Positions 54,435 to 63,128 of a stretch of 64,000 nt of DNA are shown in pieces (position 1 is the first letter of the stretch; each line of letters opens with the position of its first letter). Position numbers and translations under genes: made by a program. The notes below the pieces were generated by a model. That model was not told where the DNA came from. It ran no database searches and was given only the letters and a program-made list of their open reading frames with translations. The stretch spans positions 1-64,000 of the forward strand of contig ONBG01000001.1 of the NCBI GenBank assembly GCA_900316015.1. Reading direction: 5' to 3'. The stretch comes from an uncultured Prevotella sp. (GTDB lineage: Bacteria; Bacteroidota; Bacteroidia; Bacteroidales; Bacteroidaceae).

Positions 54435-55313
54435 TGCTGTGCTTGGGGGGACCAGTATGCTAAAATTCCCCCCCCTAACGGATTTTCGCTTGTCCCATTG
54501 CCTGTTCTTGAACTCCGTAGGGCTCATGCCCACATGCTTGCGGAAGAAAGTGTTCAGGTGAGCGAGCGATGAGAAGTTCATGTCGGTAGCAATTTCGGAC
54601 AGTGTCTTCGTGGAGTTTGCCAGTAGTTTGCGGATGTGTATAACCGTAAAGCGGTTGATCCAATAATTGGCACCCTGCCCCGTGAACGTCCGTGTTGCTG
54701 CCGACAAGTATTTCGTAGTGACGTTCAGCTTGTTGGCATAGTAGTCTAATGTCCGGTGATTTACGTATTCCCCCTCTTCGAGCAGGCCGATGAAGCCCGC
54801 CATGACCTCTATGTACCTTGACGAAACCGTATTGTTCGTGCTTCTGCTGAAATAGATACCGCATAAGTCGAGTGCTAGATTCTGCACGGCATGGTACAGT
54901 GTCTTTTCCCGATAGACGATGTTCCGATGTGCTATTCTCCACTCTAAATGCTTGAAGTCGAGGTTGATCAGCATTTGCTGTTCTTCGTTTAAGGTGACAA
55001 TGGGATTTAGGAATATTTCCGTTGAGCCATGTAATTTCGTACCATTAATACTATGGGGAATCTCAATGATTTCCGGGCGGATATAGATGCATGTCGCCTG
55101 GAAGTCGGGCGAAGGTCTTTTGTCTTCCACCAGGTATTGTAGTGGCAGTATCATGGCGTTGCCTTTTTTCAGGATTGATTCCTTGCCATTGAAGCCGAAC
55201 TTGCATTCCCCATTGGTACACAGGATGTGCGCAATGTAGCTGGAAATGCTCCGATCCCCGCCTAATCTCTTCAGGTCGTGATCTATAATGATTAGATTCT
55301 CATCTCCTAACAT
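54033..55313 (-). CDS. AraC family regulator; open frame runs past its natural end
   Basis: The conserved part is about 280 residues: an N-terminal sensing domain (about 1-165) and an AraC HTH domain (about 185-272; LDYYANKLNVTTKYLSAATR, TLSEIATDMNFSSLAHLNTF, VGMSPTEFKNRQ). Related regulators usually end near that point (about 54480). Here the frame continues to 54033, antisense to the coding strand of the convergent outer-membrane gene, giving a tail of about 145 residues of unlikely composition. At 54468-54475 is a run of eight G (minus strand); one more G would give a TAG at 54462-54460. So the true gene is probably 54460-55313, with either a natural or technical length change in that run. 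Divergent from the gene at 55688. Confidence 0.7.
   Translation of the reverse strand: MLGDENLIIIDHDLKRLGGDRSISSYIAHILCTNGECKFGFNGKESILKKGNAMILPLQYLVEDKRPSPDFQATCIYIRPEIIEIPHSINGTKLHGSTEIFLNPIVTLNEEQQMLINLDFKHLEWRIAHRNIVYREKTLYHAVQNLALDLCGIYFSRSTNNTVSSRYIEVMAGFIGLLEEGEYVNHRTLDYYANKLNVTTKYLSAATRTFTGQGANYWINRFTVIHIRKLLANSTKTLSEIATDMNFSSLAHLNTFFRKHVGMSPTEFKNRQWDKRKSVRGGNFSILVPPSTALVCHHRSAEATAWRATATKATTSWRTTATKAGTTRTTPHLLTCLLRTKEIHPVDHVQHRIAVDAVILCITALGSTDGATEVALVMQDVVELQADRQWLPSQEALRQLGIPNQLVRVHRVVTIPTSAVLMQVCG
54445..54475. other. G6/C8 inverted homopolymers between convergent genes
   Basis: Six G at 54445-54450 and eight C at 54468-54475 can form a GC-only stem with a 17-base loop, just after the outer-membrane gene stop. 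No T-tract follows. The C8 run is also the site deciding the AraC reading frame. Confidence 0.5.
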
Positions 55314-55687
55314 AGTCAGTGTCGTAATTTCGTTCGTTATTATGATGTTTAGGCAGTCTTTTGACTAACCTTTTCGCATCAAATCTTTATCTATATTTAT
55401 GCCAATTCTTTACAGTTATCGAAACTAAGTTGTTGCAAAGATAGCATGATTCGTTTTCAAATCGTGCATTCTGATAGTAAATATTACATATTTTATCATA
55501 AAAGACAATATTAGGCAAAATATGTTAATCAAAGTGCAATATATGTAATTAGTACAATTAAGGAATTCTTTAACTTTGCACCGTGTAAGAGAGATCAAAT
55601 GAATCTATTGAATCGGTGGGATAACCCAGGTTCTGTTCTCATAATTATCGATAACCAATTATATCTTTAAACGAATAATACTGCAAA
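55314..55687. other. Divergent intergenic region upstream of the AraC gene and the secreted protein
   Basis: No gene is seen in these 374 AT-rich bases. Minus strand: TATCTTTG (55443-55436) as a candidate AraC -7 element, with TTTG only 14 bases upstream. Plus strand: TAACTTTG at 55571-55578, about 110 bases before the start at 55688, leaving a leader of about 100 bases. The binding site of the AraC protein is likely here, but I found no clear repeat. Confidence 0.5.
55571..55578 (+). promoter_or_regulatory. Candidate -7 element for the secreted protein at 55688
   Basis: TAACTTTG fits TAnnTTTG. There is no TTTG at the usual distance, which could mean activator dependence, for instance on the divergent AraC protein. 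Confidence 0.4.
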
Positions 55688-57355
55688 ATGAAAAAAGTAG
55701 TGATTGTATTAATGGTTGGCTTGCTGACATCTATCAGCGTCTATGCAAAAGACTTTTATATGATTACGCAGTCAGTAACGAAAAATCACCTGAAATTCAA
55801 GCAAACCTCAGATGATACTTGGCTCATGTATGTGCCAGCAACGTATCCGTGCCCTAATGCAGGAAATAATGCATATACAGGCTTCCAGTTTATCGTGGGC
55901 GATGACGAGGGATACCTCTATACACCTCAGTCTAAAGGTCAGATGGTCAATGGAGAGGACGGCCCCAACAGCGGAACGCTTACCAAGTCGACCAGCAAAA
56001 GAGCCAGTTGGTGGGGCTGGAGTCTTTCTGGTAACTGCCTTGAAGTGAAGAAGAACGTGCCACAGTCGGAGCAAAAGAATCCATATAATGGCATGACAGC
56101 CAAGGATCTCGTGATGGATGGCTGTCTGGAGCTTACCATCACACAGAATGCTGATGGCAGCCTCACCTACAAGGCGAAGCTTAATGACCAGAAACGTGTG
56201 GCATACGCGGCTTGCAACTGCACGGAAGGAAGTGATAACGGTACTTATTATGCAGCCAAATACACCACCTTCCTCTTTGCTGACAAGCAGAGCGATGGTA
56301 CCTTCTCGCCTTATTATAAAGGGAAACTTGTGTTCGAGGATATCCCTGCCGAGAACAATAACCAGACAACCCATAAGGGCTTTTATTTCTATACGCCAAT
56401 AGGCGAGAACGGAGAGCCGAATGGCTGGGATGCTGCTGAACGTTGGTGGAAGCAGGTGGGCAACGGCTTAGGCACGCGCGGCATTAGTGCAGATGATAAT
56501 AATTTGTATCAGAACGGAGGCAACTACTCATTGCCCCGCGTCGGCTCCTATGATATTTCAACTACCTTCTATTATGGCAAGTATAGTCAGGGAATATTGG
56601 ATAAGAAGCCTGCTGACAGTTACGACCAGCCCTTAGTAGGCTCTATCCGCACTTATTGTAACAAAGACCATGACATGCAGGATCGCTATCATGTGCACTC
56701 TTACATTGCTGTCGGTTATAAGAAAGTTTCTGATGGTGGTGATGACCAGGATGCTTTTATCTTAAGGGAGATACCTTATATCCCCCAGGGCGTAGGCGTA
56801 TTGCTTTATACCAACGACGCAACAGTGGATACATTGGCTCCAAGAAAGGACATGATCTATACGGGCACGAAATCGTATGACCCGAATACGGTGAACTATC
56901 TCGTGCCTACTTTTGAGGTAACACCGGTCCATACTTATGAATATGTGGAGGGCAAGAAATACATCAACTTCTTCCTCGACCAACTGTACTATACCAATAC
57001 GTGGAAGAAGGGCACCTATCATCAAGACCAGAAAGTGGAGGAAGAAACGCCTGTGGATAATTATTGGGGATTCTTCAGTGCCATTGACGGCGAAAAGAGT
57101 TATCCTGGTCGTGCCTATCTGCATTTCCCTGCTGACGATGGCGACGAGTTAGTGCGTTGGATTGATGAAGATGGTCAGGCGGGAGCTAAATGCGCTATCG
57201 GATTCGATGATAACCATACGACGGGCATTACGCACGTAACCACCACAACCAAGCAACAGAATGACGGTGCTTATTATACTGTTGATGGTCGCAGGGTAGC
57301 AAAGCCTACACATGGTATCTTCATCCACAATGGAAAGACATACCTCTTTAAATAA
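55688..57355 (+). CDS. Secreted uncharacterised protein with a Prevotella-type C-terminal segment
   Basis: 555 residues, signal peptide MKKVVIVLMVGLLTSISVYA. The body is rich in Tyr, Asn, Gly and Asp (YVPATYPCPNAGNNAYTGFQ, RASWWGWSLSGNCLEV) and probably all-beta; I recognise no enzyme motif. The C-terminus YYTVDGRRVAKPTHGIFIHN then GKTYLFK matches a short ending frequent in Prevotella exported proteins, where a D-G-R-R-V turn is followed by G-x-(Y/F)-I-x-N-G-K and a final strand. It may be a surface-attachment or secretion signal. A very small acidic protein is encoded four bases downstream. Confidence 0.75.
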   Translation: MKKVVIVLMVGLLTSISVYAKDFYMITQSVTKNHLKFKQTSDDTWLMYVPATYPCPNAGNNAYTGFQFIVGDDEGYLYTPQSKGQMVNGEDGPNSGTLTKSTSKRASWWGWSLSGNCLEVKKNVPQSEQKNPYNGMTAKDLVMDGCLELTITQNADGSLTYKAKLNDQKRVAYAACNCTEGSDNGTYYAAKYTTFLFADKQSDGTFSPYYKGKLVFEDIPAENNNQTTHKGFYFYTPIGENGEPNGWDAAERWWKQVGNGLGTRGISADDNNLYQNGGNYSLPRVGSYDISTTFYYGKYSQGILDKKPADSYDQPLVGSIRTYCNKDHDMQDRYHVHSYIAVGYKKVSDGGDDQDAFILREIPYIPQGVGVLLYTNDATVDTLAPRKDMIYTGTKSYDPNTVNYLVPTFEVTPVHTYEYVEGKKYINFFLDQLYYTNTWKKGTYHQDQKVEEETPVDNYWGFFSAIDGEKSYPGRAYLHFPADDGDELVRWIDEDGQAGAKCAIGFDDNHTTGITHVTTTTKQQNDGAYYTVDGRRVAKPTHGIFIHNGKTYLFK

Positions 57356-57359
57356 CAAG

Positions 57360-57545
57360 ATGATGGAAAAAAGAAAGAGAATATACAAGATACCTACAAC
57401 AGCGGTAGTACGGATCGAGCATGATATTTACTTGTTGACTGGTTCTGGAGAGACCGATCAAGGAAGAGATACAAGACCCGCGAAGACCAACCCTTTTGCC
57501 GATGATGACAATATAGGGCAGTGGGCAGACGCTTCACAGAACTGA
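57360..57545 (+). CDS. Small acidic uncharacterised protein
   Basis: 61 residues from the ATG at 57360 (a second ATG follows at 57363). Sequence features: basic start MMEKRKRIYKIP, a beta-like TTAVVRIEHDIYLLTGSG, then an acidic, Asn/Asp-rich end with NPFADDDNIGQW. Small proteins with this layout (KKxYxxPxxxVVxxE...LLxGSG...NPFxxDD...W) are widespread in Prevotella as uncharacterised proteins and resemble modified or exported peptide precursors with GSG near the middle; that is an inference. The start is only four bases after the upstream stop, so it is co-transcribed with the secreted protein. Confidence 0.7.
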   Translation: MMEKRKRIYKIPTTAVVRIEHDIYLLTGSGETDQGRDTRPAKTNPFADDDNIGQWADASQN

Positions 57546-57641
57546 GTCATTATGAATGCAGTGATGGAGGATAGGAAAAGAGGGCAGATAGCTCCTCTTG
57601 GTAAATGAGAATGATAGATTGATAGAACTTTCGTAAATAAT

Positions 57642-57674
57642 AAAAGGTGGGACTTTCACGGTCCCACCTTTTTT
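57642..57674. terminator. Strong bidirectional terminator
   Basis: AAAAGGTGGGAC (57642-57653), loop TTTCACG, GTCCCACCTTTT (57661-57672), a perfect 12-bp stem ending in TTTT on either strand. It separates the small acidic gene from the convergent purN. Confidence 0.88.
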
Positions 57675-57675
57675 G

Positions 57676-58242
57676 TTACTCGGTCAACAGTCGTTCGATG
57701 ACCTCAGGAAAATACTTCATTTCCAATTGATGTTCTTTCTCAGCGATGTCATCCGGGGTATCCTCAGGTGAGAGGGAAGTCGTGAACTGAGCAATGATCT
57801 CTCCTCCGTCGCAGACTTTGCTCACCCAGTGGACAGTCATCCCTGTTTCCTTCTCTCCTGCAGCCTTGACCGCCTCATGGACATGATGCCCATACATTCC
57901 TTTCCCTCCGAACTTCGGCAGGAGGGCAGGGTGGATGTTGATCATCCGATGGTCGTAAGCATCAATGAGGAAATCCGGGACCATCAGCAGGAAACCCGCC
58001 AAGACAATGAAGTCGATTCCATATTTCCTTAGCAAAGGCATCAAGACCTCTTCCTTGTTAAAGTCAGCCTTCGTGCATACCTCGGTCGCGATTCCTAAGT
58101 GACGTGCTCGCGTAAGTGCGTAAGCGTCAGGCTTGTTGCTTAGGACGAGTGCGATGCGTATCTGGTGACTGCCTGAGAAATACCGGATGATATTCTCGCA
58201 GTTCGTCCCGTTGCCAGATACAAAGAGCGCGATATTCTTCAT
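57676..58242 (-). CDS. purN: Phosphoribosylglycinamide formyltransferase
   Basis: Third step of purine synthesis, transferring formyl from 10-formyltetrahydrofolate to GAR. 188 residues. The phosphate loop is FVSGNGTNCENI, the catalytic segment NIHPALLPKFGGKGMYG with the His and Asn of the family, and the folate-binding/catalytic Asp region is VHWVSKVCDGGEIIAQ. It is the last of four minus-strand genes (rplY, pth, S4 protein, purN). Confidence 0.94.
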   Translation of the reverse strand: MKNIALFVSGNGTNCENIIRYFSGSHQIRIALVLSNKPDAYALTRARHLGIATEVCTKADFNKEEVLMPLLRKYGIDFIVLAGFLLMVPDFLIDAYDHRMINIHPALLPKFGGKGMYGHHVHEAVKAAGEKETGMTVHWVSKVCDGGEIIAQFTTSLSPEDTPDDIAEKEHQLEMKYFPEVIERLLTE

Positions 58243-58275
58243 GTTCGTTGTGATTGGGTTAGCAGTTTTTCCTTA

Positions 58276-58722
58276 TTATTCTTTCTCATCTTCGAGGTCA
58301 TCATCATCCCATGCCTCTTCGTCATCAAATCCGAACAAGGCAGGATCGACAAAGGCATCTAAGGCTCGTCGGTCCTTCTTGGTTGGTCGGCCCGTTCCCC
58401 TTGCCCTGTTGACGAACCCGCTGATGCGACTCATCTCCAACAGTTCGTATTGCTTCTTGTCCGTGACGTTCTCATAGATCTCCGGCAGCAATTTCGCCCC
58501 GACCCGTTGCTCGATGGTCTTGAGCACCTTGAATGAATAGGTGATAGGCGGTTTCTTGACATGGACGACCTCGCCCACCTTGATCGTATGACTGGGCTTC
58601 ACTTGAACCCCATTGATCGTGACGCGCCCATTTTTGATGGCATCCACAGCAATCGACCTTGTCTTGAAGATCCTTGCAGCCCACAGCCATTTGTCTATTC
58701 TTGCGATATCTGCCATAAGCAT
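58276..58722 (-). CDS. S4-domain RNA-binding protein (Hsp15-like)
   Basis: 148 residues; M3 (MADIARIDKWLWAARIFKTR) is as likely a start as M1. The S4 domain is at about 8-70 (RSIAVDAIKNGRVTINGVQV). The end is highly acidic (FGFDDEEAWDDDDLEDEKE). Hsp15/YrfH relatives recycle stalled 50S subunits bearing peptidyl-tRNA; the next gene upstream in the operon is peptidyl-tRNA hydrolase, which fits. Confidence 0.88.
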   Translation of the reverse strand: MLMADIARIDKWLWAARIFKTRSIAVDAIKNGRVTINGVQVKPSHTIKVGEVVHVKKPPITYSFKVLKTIEQRVGAKLLPEIYENVTDKKQYELLEMSRISGFVNRARGTGRPTKKDRRALDAFVDPALFGFDDEEAWDDDDLEDEKE

Positions 58723-58745
58723 TTCAACTAAAAAGCAGGGAAGAC

Positions 58746-59318
58746 CTATTTCTTCCCTAATTTATTAAATTGGTTCATCGTGATGTCGATGCCTGCCAAG
58801 ACAAAGCTCTTGATGATTTCAACCGCCATGTCGATGCTGGGTTGCAATACCTTCATGTCCTCTTCGGAGTAATGTCCTAATACCCAGTTGATCTGTTCTC
58901 CTCGTGGATAGTCATTCCCGATGCCCATGCGCAACCGTGCATAGTTCTCGCCGATGAGCTGCTGGATATGTCCCAGTCCGTTATGCCCTCCATTGCTTCC
59001 ACTGGCTTTCAGCCGGAACGCCCCTAAGTGCAGGGCCACGTCATCCGAGATGACCAGAAGTCGTTTCTGGTCGATGTTCTCTTTGTTCAGCCAATAGCGA
59101 ACGGCATTGCCACTGAGATTCATGAACGTCGTGGGTTTCAGGCAGATTACTTTCCTTCCTTTCAAGGACGTCTCAGCGATGAATCCGTATCGTTTGTCCT
59201 CAAAAACAATATTGGACGCTTTAGCGAAAGCGTCCAATACCATAAATCCTGTATTGTGGCGGGTACCCTGATATTCATCCCCAGGATTTCCCAAGCCTAC
59301 AATTAAATATTTATCCAT
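58746..59318 (-). CDS. pth: Peptidyl-tRNA hydrolase
   Basis: Releases peptides from peptidyl-tRNA that has dropped off ribosomes. 190 residues. The family signature [18 protein letters not shown] contains the catalytic His21. [13 protein letters not shown] holds the substrate-contacting Asn, and [20 protein letters not shown] and [12 protein letters not shown] the catalytic Asp and final loop. It starts five bases after rplY. Confidence 0.95.
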   Translation of the reverse strand: MDKYLIVGLGNPGDEYQGTRHNTGFMVLDAFAKASNIVFEDKRYGFIAETSLKGRKVICLKPTTFMNLSGNAVRYWLNKENIDQKRLLVISDDVALHLGAFRLKASGSNGGHNGLGHIQQLIGENYARLRMGIGNDYPRGEQINWVLGHYSEEDMKVLQPSIDMAVEIIKSFVLAGIDITMNQFNKLGKK

Positions 59319-59323
59319 TTATA

Positions 59324-59971
59324 TTACTTTGCTGCGTCTGCTGGAGCTGCTGCATCTGAAGCTGCTGCATCCTCTGTACTTTCCTCAGTAGTCTGATCGC
59401 TTGCAACAGCCTGACGTGTCATCTTCACGGAGCAAACAACGACTTCTTTAGGAGTAGCGATGTCCAAGCCTTCGAAGCTCAGCTGACCCACCTTGATGCT
59501 CTTGCCTAATTTCAAGCCAGTAACGTCGATATCCAAGTGCTCAGGAATCTGCTGATAAGGAGCTGTTACGTTGATCTTGCGGATAGAGAGGTTCATACGA
59601 CCACCATCACGAACACCTTGTGCCAGACCATTCAACTTGACAGGGATACCAATCGTGATAGGCTTCTGGTCGTTCACCTCGAAGAAGTCTACATGAAGCA
59701 GGGCATCCGTCACTGGGTGGAACTGGAGTTCTTTGATAATAGCTGTGTGGGCTTCCCCATCAATGATCAATTTGATGACATAGATATGAGGAGTGTAAAC
59801 AATCTTACGGAGCTCGCTCATAGGAGATGCGAATGACAAAGCTACGGGCTTACCGTCAGCAACGGCCTCACCATAAAGGTTGCAAGGAACCAATCCTTCT
59901 TTTCTCAATGTCTTAGAAGCTTTCTTTCCAAGGTCTGTACGCTTCTGACCTGATACATTAATCTCTTTCAT
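59324..59971 (-). CDS. rplY: Ribosomal protein L25 / general stress protein Ctc
   Basis: Binds 5S rRNA in the large subunit. 215 residues, the long Ctc form: N-terminal L25 domain (about 1-90; GKKASKTLRKEGLVPCNLYG, AIIKELQFHPVTDALLHVDF) and the C-terminal TL5/CTC beta domain (about 95-185), then an Ala-rich tail (STEDAAASDAAAPADAAK). Its promoter lies about 100 bases upstream. First gene of the rplY-pth-S4-purN run. Confidence 0.95.
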   Translation of the reverse strand: MKEINVSGQKRTDLGKKASKTLRKEGLVPCNLYGEAVADGKPVALSFASPMSELRKIVYTPHIYVIKLIIDGEAHTAIIKELQFHPVTDALLHVDFFEVNDQKPITIGIPVKLNGLAQGVRDGGRMNLSIRKINVTAPYQQIPEHLDIDVTGLKLGKSIKVGQLSFEGLDIATPKEVVVCSVKMTRQAVASDQTTEESTEDAAASDAAAPADAAK

Positions 59972-60069
59972 AATGTGTTACTCTAAATTAAGTTGACTAT
60001 TGTTCATTGTGCCTTAATTCGCCATCACACGAGACTTAACTCTTTAACGATGTGCTCAAAAAAGCGGTG

Positions 60070-60101
60070 CAAAGGTACGCTTTTTCTTTGAAATGTGCAA
60101 A
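60070..60101 (-). promoter_or_regulatory. rplY promoter
   Basis: On the minus strand: TTTG (60101-60098), 20 bases, TACCTTTG (60077-60070), leaving a leader of about 95 bases before rplY. The leader could hold control signals for the ribosomal gene; I found no obvious fold. Confidence 0.65.
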
Positions 60102-60136
60102 GTTTCTATAAAAAAACGTCGAAAACATTTACTTTG

Positions 60137-60168
60137 CTTGCATATCACGAGAAATTTACCTACTTTTG
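60137..60168 (+). promoter_or_regulatory. Promoter of nusB-yajC-ybbR-coaE
   Basis: CTTG (60137-60140), 20 bases, TACTTTTG (60161-60168), 51 bases before the nusB ATG at 60219. Its place rules out the longer open frame from 60093 as the coding start. Confidence 0.55.
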
Positions 60169-60218
60169 CAAGTGTAATTACAAGTTATCAGAAAGAAAAA
60201 CAAGTTATTTCAAGAATA

Positions 60219-61211
60219 ATGATTAACAGAGAATTGATTCGGATAAAGATAGTTCAGTTAACCTACGCATACTATCAAAACGGGAATAGGAACATGGACA
60301 ATGCTGAGAAGGAGCTTCTTTTCAGCCTGTCAAAGTCTTATGATTTATACAATTACCTGTTGGACCTCATCGTGGCAGTGACCCGTGAGGCAAGGCATCA
60401 TGTGGATGTAGAAACGGCAAGGGCACAGCGTGAGGGAACGGAAAAGCCTTCGCAGAAGTTTGCTTTCAATCGGTTCGCCTGTCAATTGGAAGAGAACAAG
60501 ATGCTGAACGGATTCTTGGAGAACCAGAAGTTGACCTGGGATAATGACATTGAGTTCGTCCGCAAGCTGTATTCCCAAATCGAGCAGAGCGAGACTTATC
60601 AGGATTACATGGCAGATACCGATGACTCTTACGAGGCTGACCGGGAGGTATGGCGTAAGCTATATAAGCAACTGATCATGCAGAATGCTGATCTTGACAG
60701 CTTGTTAGAGGAAAAAAGCCTGTATTGGAATGATGACAAGGAGATCGTGGATACCTTTGTCTTGAAGACCATCAAGCGCTTCGATCCCAAGAACAAGAGC
60801 AAGCAGGAGCTTCTTCCAGAATATAAAGACGAGGAAGACAAGGATTTTGCCCGGAAACTGTTCCGCGCTACGATCCTGAATGCGGATACTTACCAGCATT
60901 ACATGAGTGATGCAAGCCGTAACTGGGATTTCAGTCGGTTGGCGTATATGGATGTCGTGATCATGCAAATTGCCATTGCTGAGATGCTGACCTTCCCAAA
61001 CATCCCGGTATCCGTGACGATCAATGAATATGTGGAACTGGCCAAGCTGTACAGTACGCCTAAGAGTGGAGGCTATATCAATGGCATGTTGGATGCGATC
61101 GCCCGCTACCTGATCCGTACGGGTAAGATGATGAAGTCGATGAATGAGCCACGCTCCCATAAGACAGTCGTTCGGGAGGAGAACACCGCTGCAGGAGAAA
61201 ACAAAGAATAA
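60219..61211 (+). CDS. nusB: Transcription antitermination protein NusB, long Bacteroidota form
   Basis: With NusE, NusB binds boxA RNA in rRNA operons and keeps transcription going. The ATG at 60219 (MINRELIRIKIVQLTYAYYQ) gives 330 residues, more than twice the E. coli length. The NusB core is at the C-terminal end (about 190-310; RKLFRATILNADTYQHYMSD, YMDVVIMQIAIAEMLTFPNI, INEYVELAKLYSTPKSGGYI, NGMLDAI), while the N-terminal part adds a helical region seen in Bacteroidota. The end is charged (KTVVREENTAAGENKE). Confidence 0.9.
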   Translation: MINRELIRIKIVQLTYAYYQNGNRNMDNAEKELLFSLSKSYDLYNYLLDLIVAVTREARHHVDVETARAQREGTEKPSQKFAFNRFACQLEENKMLNGFLENQKLTWDNDIEFVRKLYSQIEQSETYQDYMADTDDSYEADREVWRKLYKQLIMQNADLDSLLEEKSLYWNDDKEIVDTFVLKTIKRFDPKNKSKQELLPEYKDEEDKDFARKLFRATILNADTYQHYMSDASRNWDFSRLAYMDVVIMQIAIAEMLTFPNIPVSVTINEYVELAKLYSTPKSGGYINGMLDAIARYLIRTGKMMKSMNEPRSHKTVVREENTAAGENKE

Positions 61212-61233
61212 TCAATTATTAATCAAATAAAGA

Positions 61234-61560
61234 ATGAATACATTTATGTTATTGGCTGCTCAGCAGAGCGCTGGTGGAAGTTCTATGAGCTTCCTGATCA
61301 TGATGATCGCCATCTTCGCAATCATGTGGTTTTTTATGATCCGCCCACAGCAGAAGAAACAGAAAGAAATACGTAATTTCCAAAATGCACTCCAAGAGGG
61401 AACGAAGGTCGTGACTGGGGGTGGCATCTATGGCACCGTTAAGCATATTGACCTGGCAAACAACAAGGTTGAGGTGGAAATTGCAAGAGGCGTTGTCATT
61501 GAAGTAGACAAGGCTTCTGTGTTTGCTGATGCAGCCTCTCAGAATCCTGGGATAAAATAA
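61234..61560 (+). CDS. yajC: Preprotein translocase subunit YajC
   Basis: Accessory to the SecDF complex. 108 residues: a short N-terminal part, one membrane helix (SFLIMMIAIFAIMWFFMI), then the conserved RPQQKKQKE and VVTGGGIYGTVKHIDLANNK, a small beta domain on the cytoplasmic side. It lies 22 bases after nusB, and the next gene starts directly at its stop. Confidence 0.94.
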   Translation: MNTFMLLAAQQSAGGSSMSFLIMMIAIFAIMWFFMIRPQQKKQKEIRNFQNALQEGTKVVTGGGIYGTVKHIDLANNKVEVEIARGVVIEVDKASVFADAASQNPGIK

Positions 61561-62547
61561 ATGAATAAGAACGGTATCTCAAAGATATTGTCGGCAGTCA
61601 GGAACTTCTTGTTCGGATTCTTGAACAAGGAGTTTCTGTTTTTTTTGTTTTTCCTGGCACTCAGTGGGATCTTCTGGCTGATGATGTCCCTGAATGAGAC
61701 CTTGGAAAGAGAGATCTGTATTCCCATGCACTTATATAATGTGCCACAGAATGCCGTGATTACCGATGATCTTCCAGATACCTTGAGGGTGACCGTGCGT
61801 GACAAGGGTTTCACGCTCGTTCCTTATTTTTATGGCAGCAGGATACATCCGCTTTATGTGAACTTCAGTACTTATGCAAACAAGGAGACAGGGGTGGGCA
61901 CTGTTCCCTTGGCAGATGTGCAAAGGCAAGTTACTGCGCAACTCTATGGGTCGACAAGGATCACGTCGGTGAAACCTGATAAGTTGACCTTCTATTTCAA
62001 TTATGGCAGGAGCCGGAAGTTCCCGATCCATTTGCTGGGGAAGGTCATTCCCGGTCAAAGTCATTATTTAGCTAAGACGATCTTCCAGCCAGAGTTGGTG
62101 ACCGTCTATGCGAACAAGAAGATCTTGGATAGCATTAAGTATGTGGAGACTGAGATCTTGAATATCCGTAATTTTGAGGATACTGTTGTCCAGTATGTCG
62201 CGTTGAGGCCTATCAGAGGCGCGAAGATCGTTCCTACGCGGGTAAGGATGTGCCTATATCCTGATATCCTGACAGAGGAAAGTGTGGAGGTGCCGATTAT
62301 CCCGATCAACATGCCTGTCGGAAAGACACTACGCCTGTTCCCTTCCCGCGTTACGGTCAAGTTTATTGTTGGTGCCAGTGAGTTTCGTAAGATTAAACCG
62401 GAATATTTTAAAGTGGTTGCCGATTACGAAGATATCATCCGGCATCCCTCGGATAAATGCCAGTTGATCTTGAAAACTTATCCTCATGGCGTGAGCAAGG
62501 CGACCCTTGAACATCAGCAGGTGGATTATCTGATTGAGCAGCAATGA
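61561..62547 (+). CDS. YbbR-like domain protein
   Basis: 328 residues. One N-terminal membrane helix (EFLFFLFFLALSGIFWLMMS), then tandem YbbR-type beta repeats outside the membrane (RVTVRDKGFTLVPYFYGSRI, KFPIHLLGKVIPGQSHYLAK, VEVPIIPINMPVGKTLRLFP). In Firmicutes YbbR (CdaR) controls diadenylate cyclase CdaA; no cyclase gene is next to this one, so that role is unproven here. It begins right after the yajC stop and overlaps coaE by four bases. Confidence 0.85.
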   Translation: MNKNGISKILSAVRNFLFGFLNKEFLFFLFFLALSGIFWLMMSLNETLEREICIPMHLYNVPQNAVITDDLPDTLRVTVRDKGFTLVPYFYGSRIHPLYVNFSTYANKETGVGTVPLADVQRQVTAQLYGSTRITSVKPDKLTFYFNYGRSRKFPIHLLGKVIPGQSHYLAKTIFQPELVTVYANKKILDSIKYVETEILNIRNFEDTVVQYVALRPIRGAKIVPTRVRMCLYPDILTEESVEVPIIPINMPVGKTLRLFPSRVTVKFIVGASEFRKIKPEYFKVVADYEDIIRHPSDKCQLILKTYPHGVSKATLEHQQVDYLIEQQ

Positions 62548-63104
62548 AGTATGCCATTACAGGTGGAATCGGATGCGGGAAGTCGTATGTCTGTCAACGG
62601 TTGGCAGTACGGGGGATTCGTGTCTACGATTGTGATGAGGCTGCCAAGCGGTTGTTGCGCAATTCTGTTCCTTTGCAGCGTCAGTTGCAGGACCTCGTAG
62701 GGGAAGAAACCTTTGTGGGACATGTCCTACAGAAGCGTGTCCTTGCCCAATATATCCTCCAAAGTGAGCAGCATGCCCATGCGGTGGATGCGATCGTCCA
62801 TCCTGCGGTGGCGCAAGACTTTGAACAATCTGGATACGATTGGTTGGAATCAGCCATTTTCTTTGATTCCGGTTTCGATCAGCTTGTTTCCATTGATAAG
62901 GTAATCTGTGTGACGGCCCCACTGGAGGTACGCATCACGAGGATTATGCGCCGAGACGGTATCTCACGTGAGCAGGCATTGGGATGGATCCGTCGCCAGT
63001 TGCCCCCAGAAGAAGTCGTGGCAAGGAGCGATTATGAGATTGTCAATGATGGTGTTGCTGATATTGATCAGCAACTCAATACGATCCTTTACCATCAGTT
63101 TTAG
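62544..63104 (+). CDS. coaE: Dephospho-CoA kinase
   Basis: Last step of coenzyme A synthesis, phosphorylating the 3' ribose OH. 186 residues. The P-loop is GGIGCGKSY (7-15), followed by VYDCDEAAKRLL with the catalytic Asp; HPAVAQDF and ITRIMRRDGISREQALGWI are typical. It starts four bases before the end of the YbbR-like gene. Confidence 0.93.
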   Translation: MKYAITGGIGCGKSYVCQRLAVRGIRVYDCDEAAKRLLRNSVPLQRQLQDLVGEETFVGHVLQKRVLAQYILQSEQHAHAVDAIVHPAVAQDFEQSGYDWLESAIFFDSGFDQLVSIDKVICVTAPLEVRITRIMRRDGISREQALGWIRRQLPPEEVVARSDYEIVNDGVADIDQQLNTILYHQF

Positions 63105-63128
63105 AAGATTTGATACTCAATCAAATCG

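Noticed and set aside
54475-54942. Alternative minus-strand open frame of 155 codons in the AraC gene
   Set aside because: Shadow frame; the AraC motifs are in the other reading.
60093-60218. N-terminal extension of NusB
   Set aside because: The promoter at 60137-60168 lies inside it.
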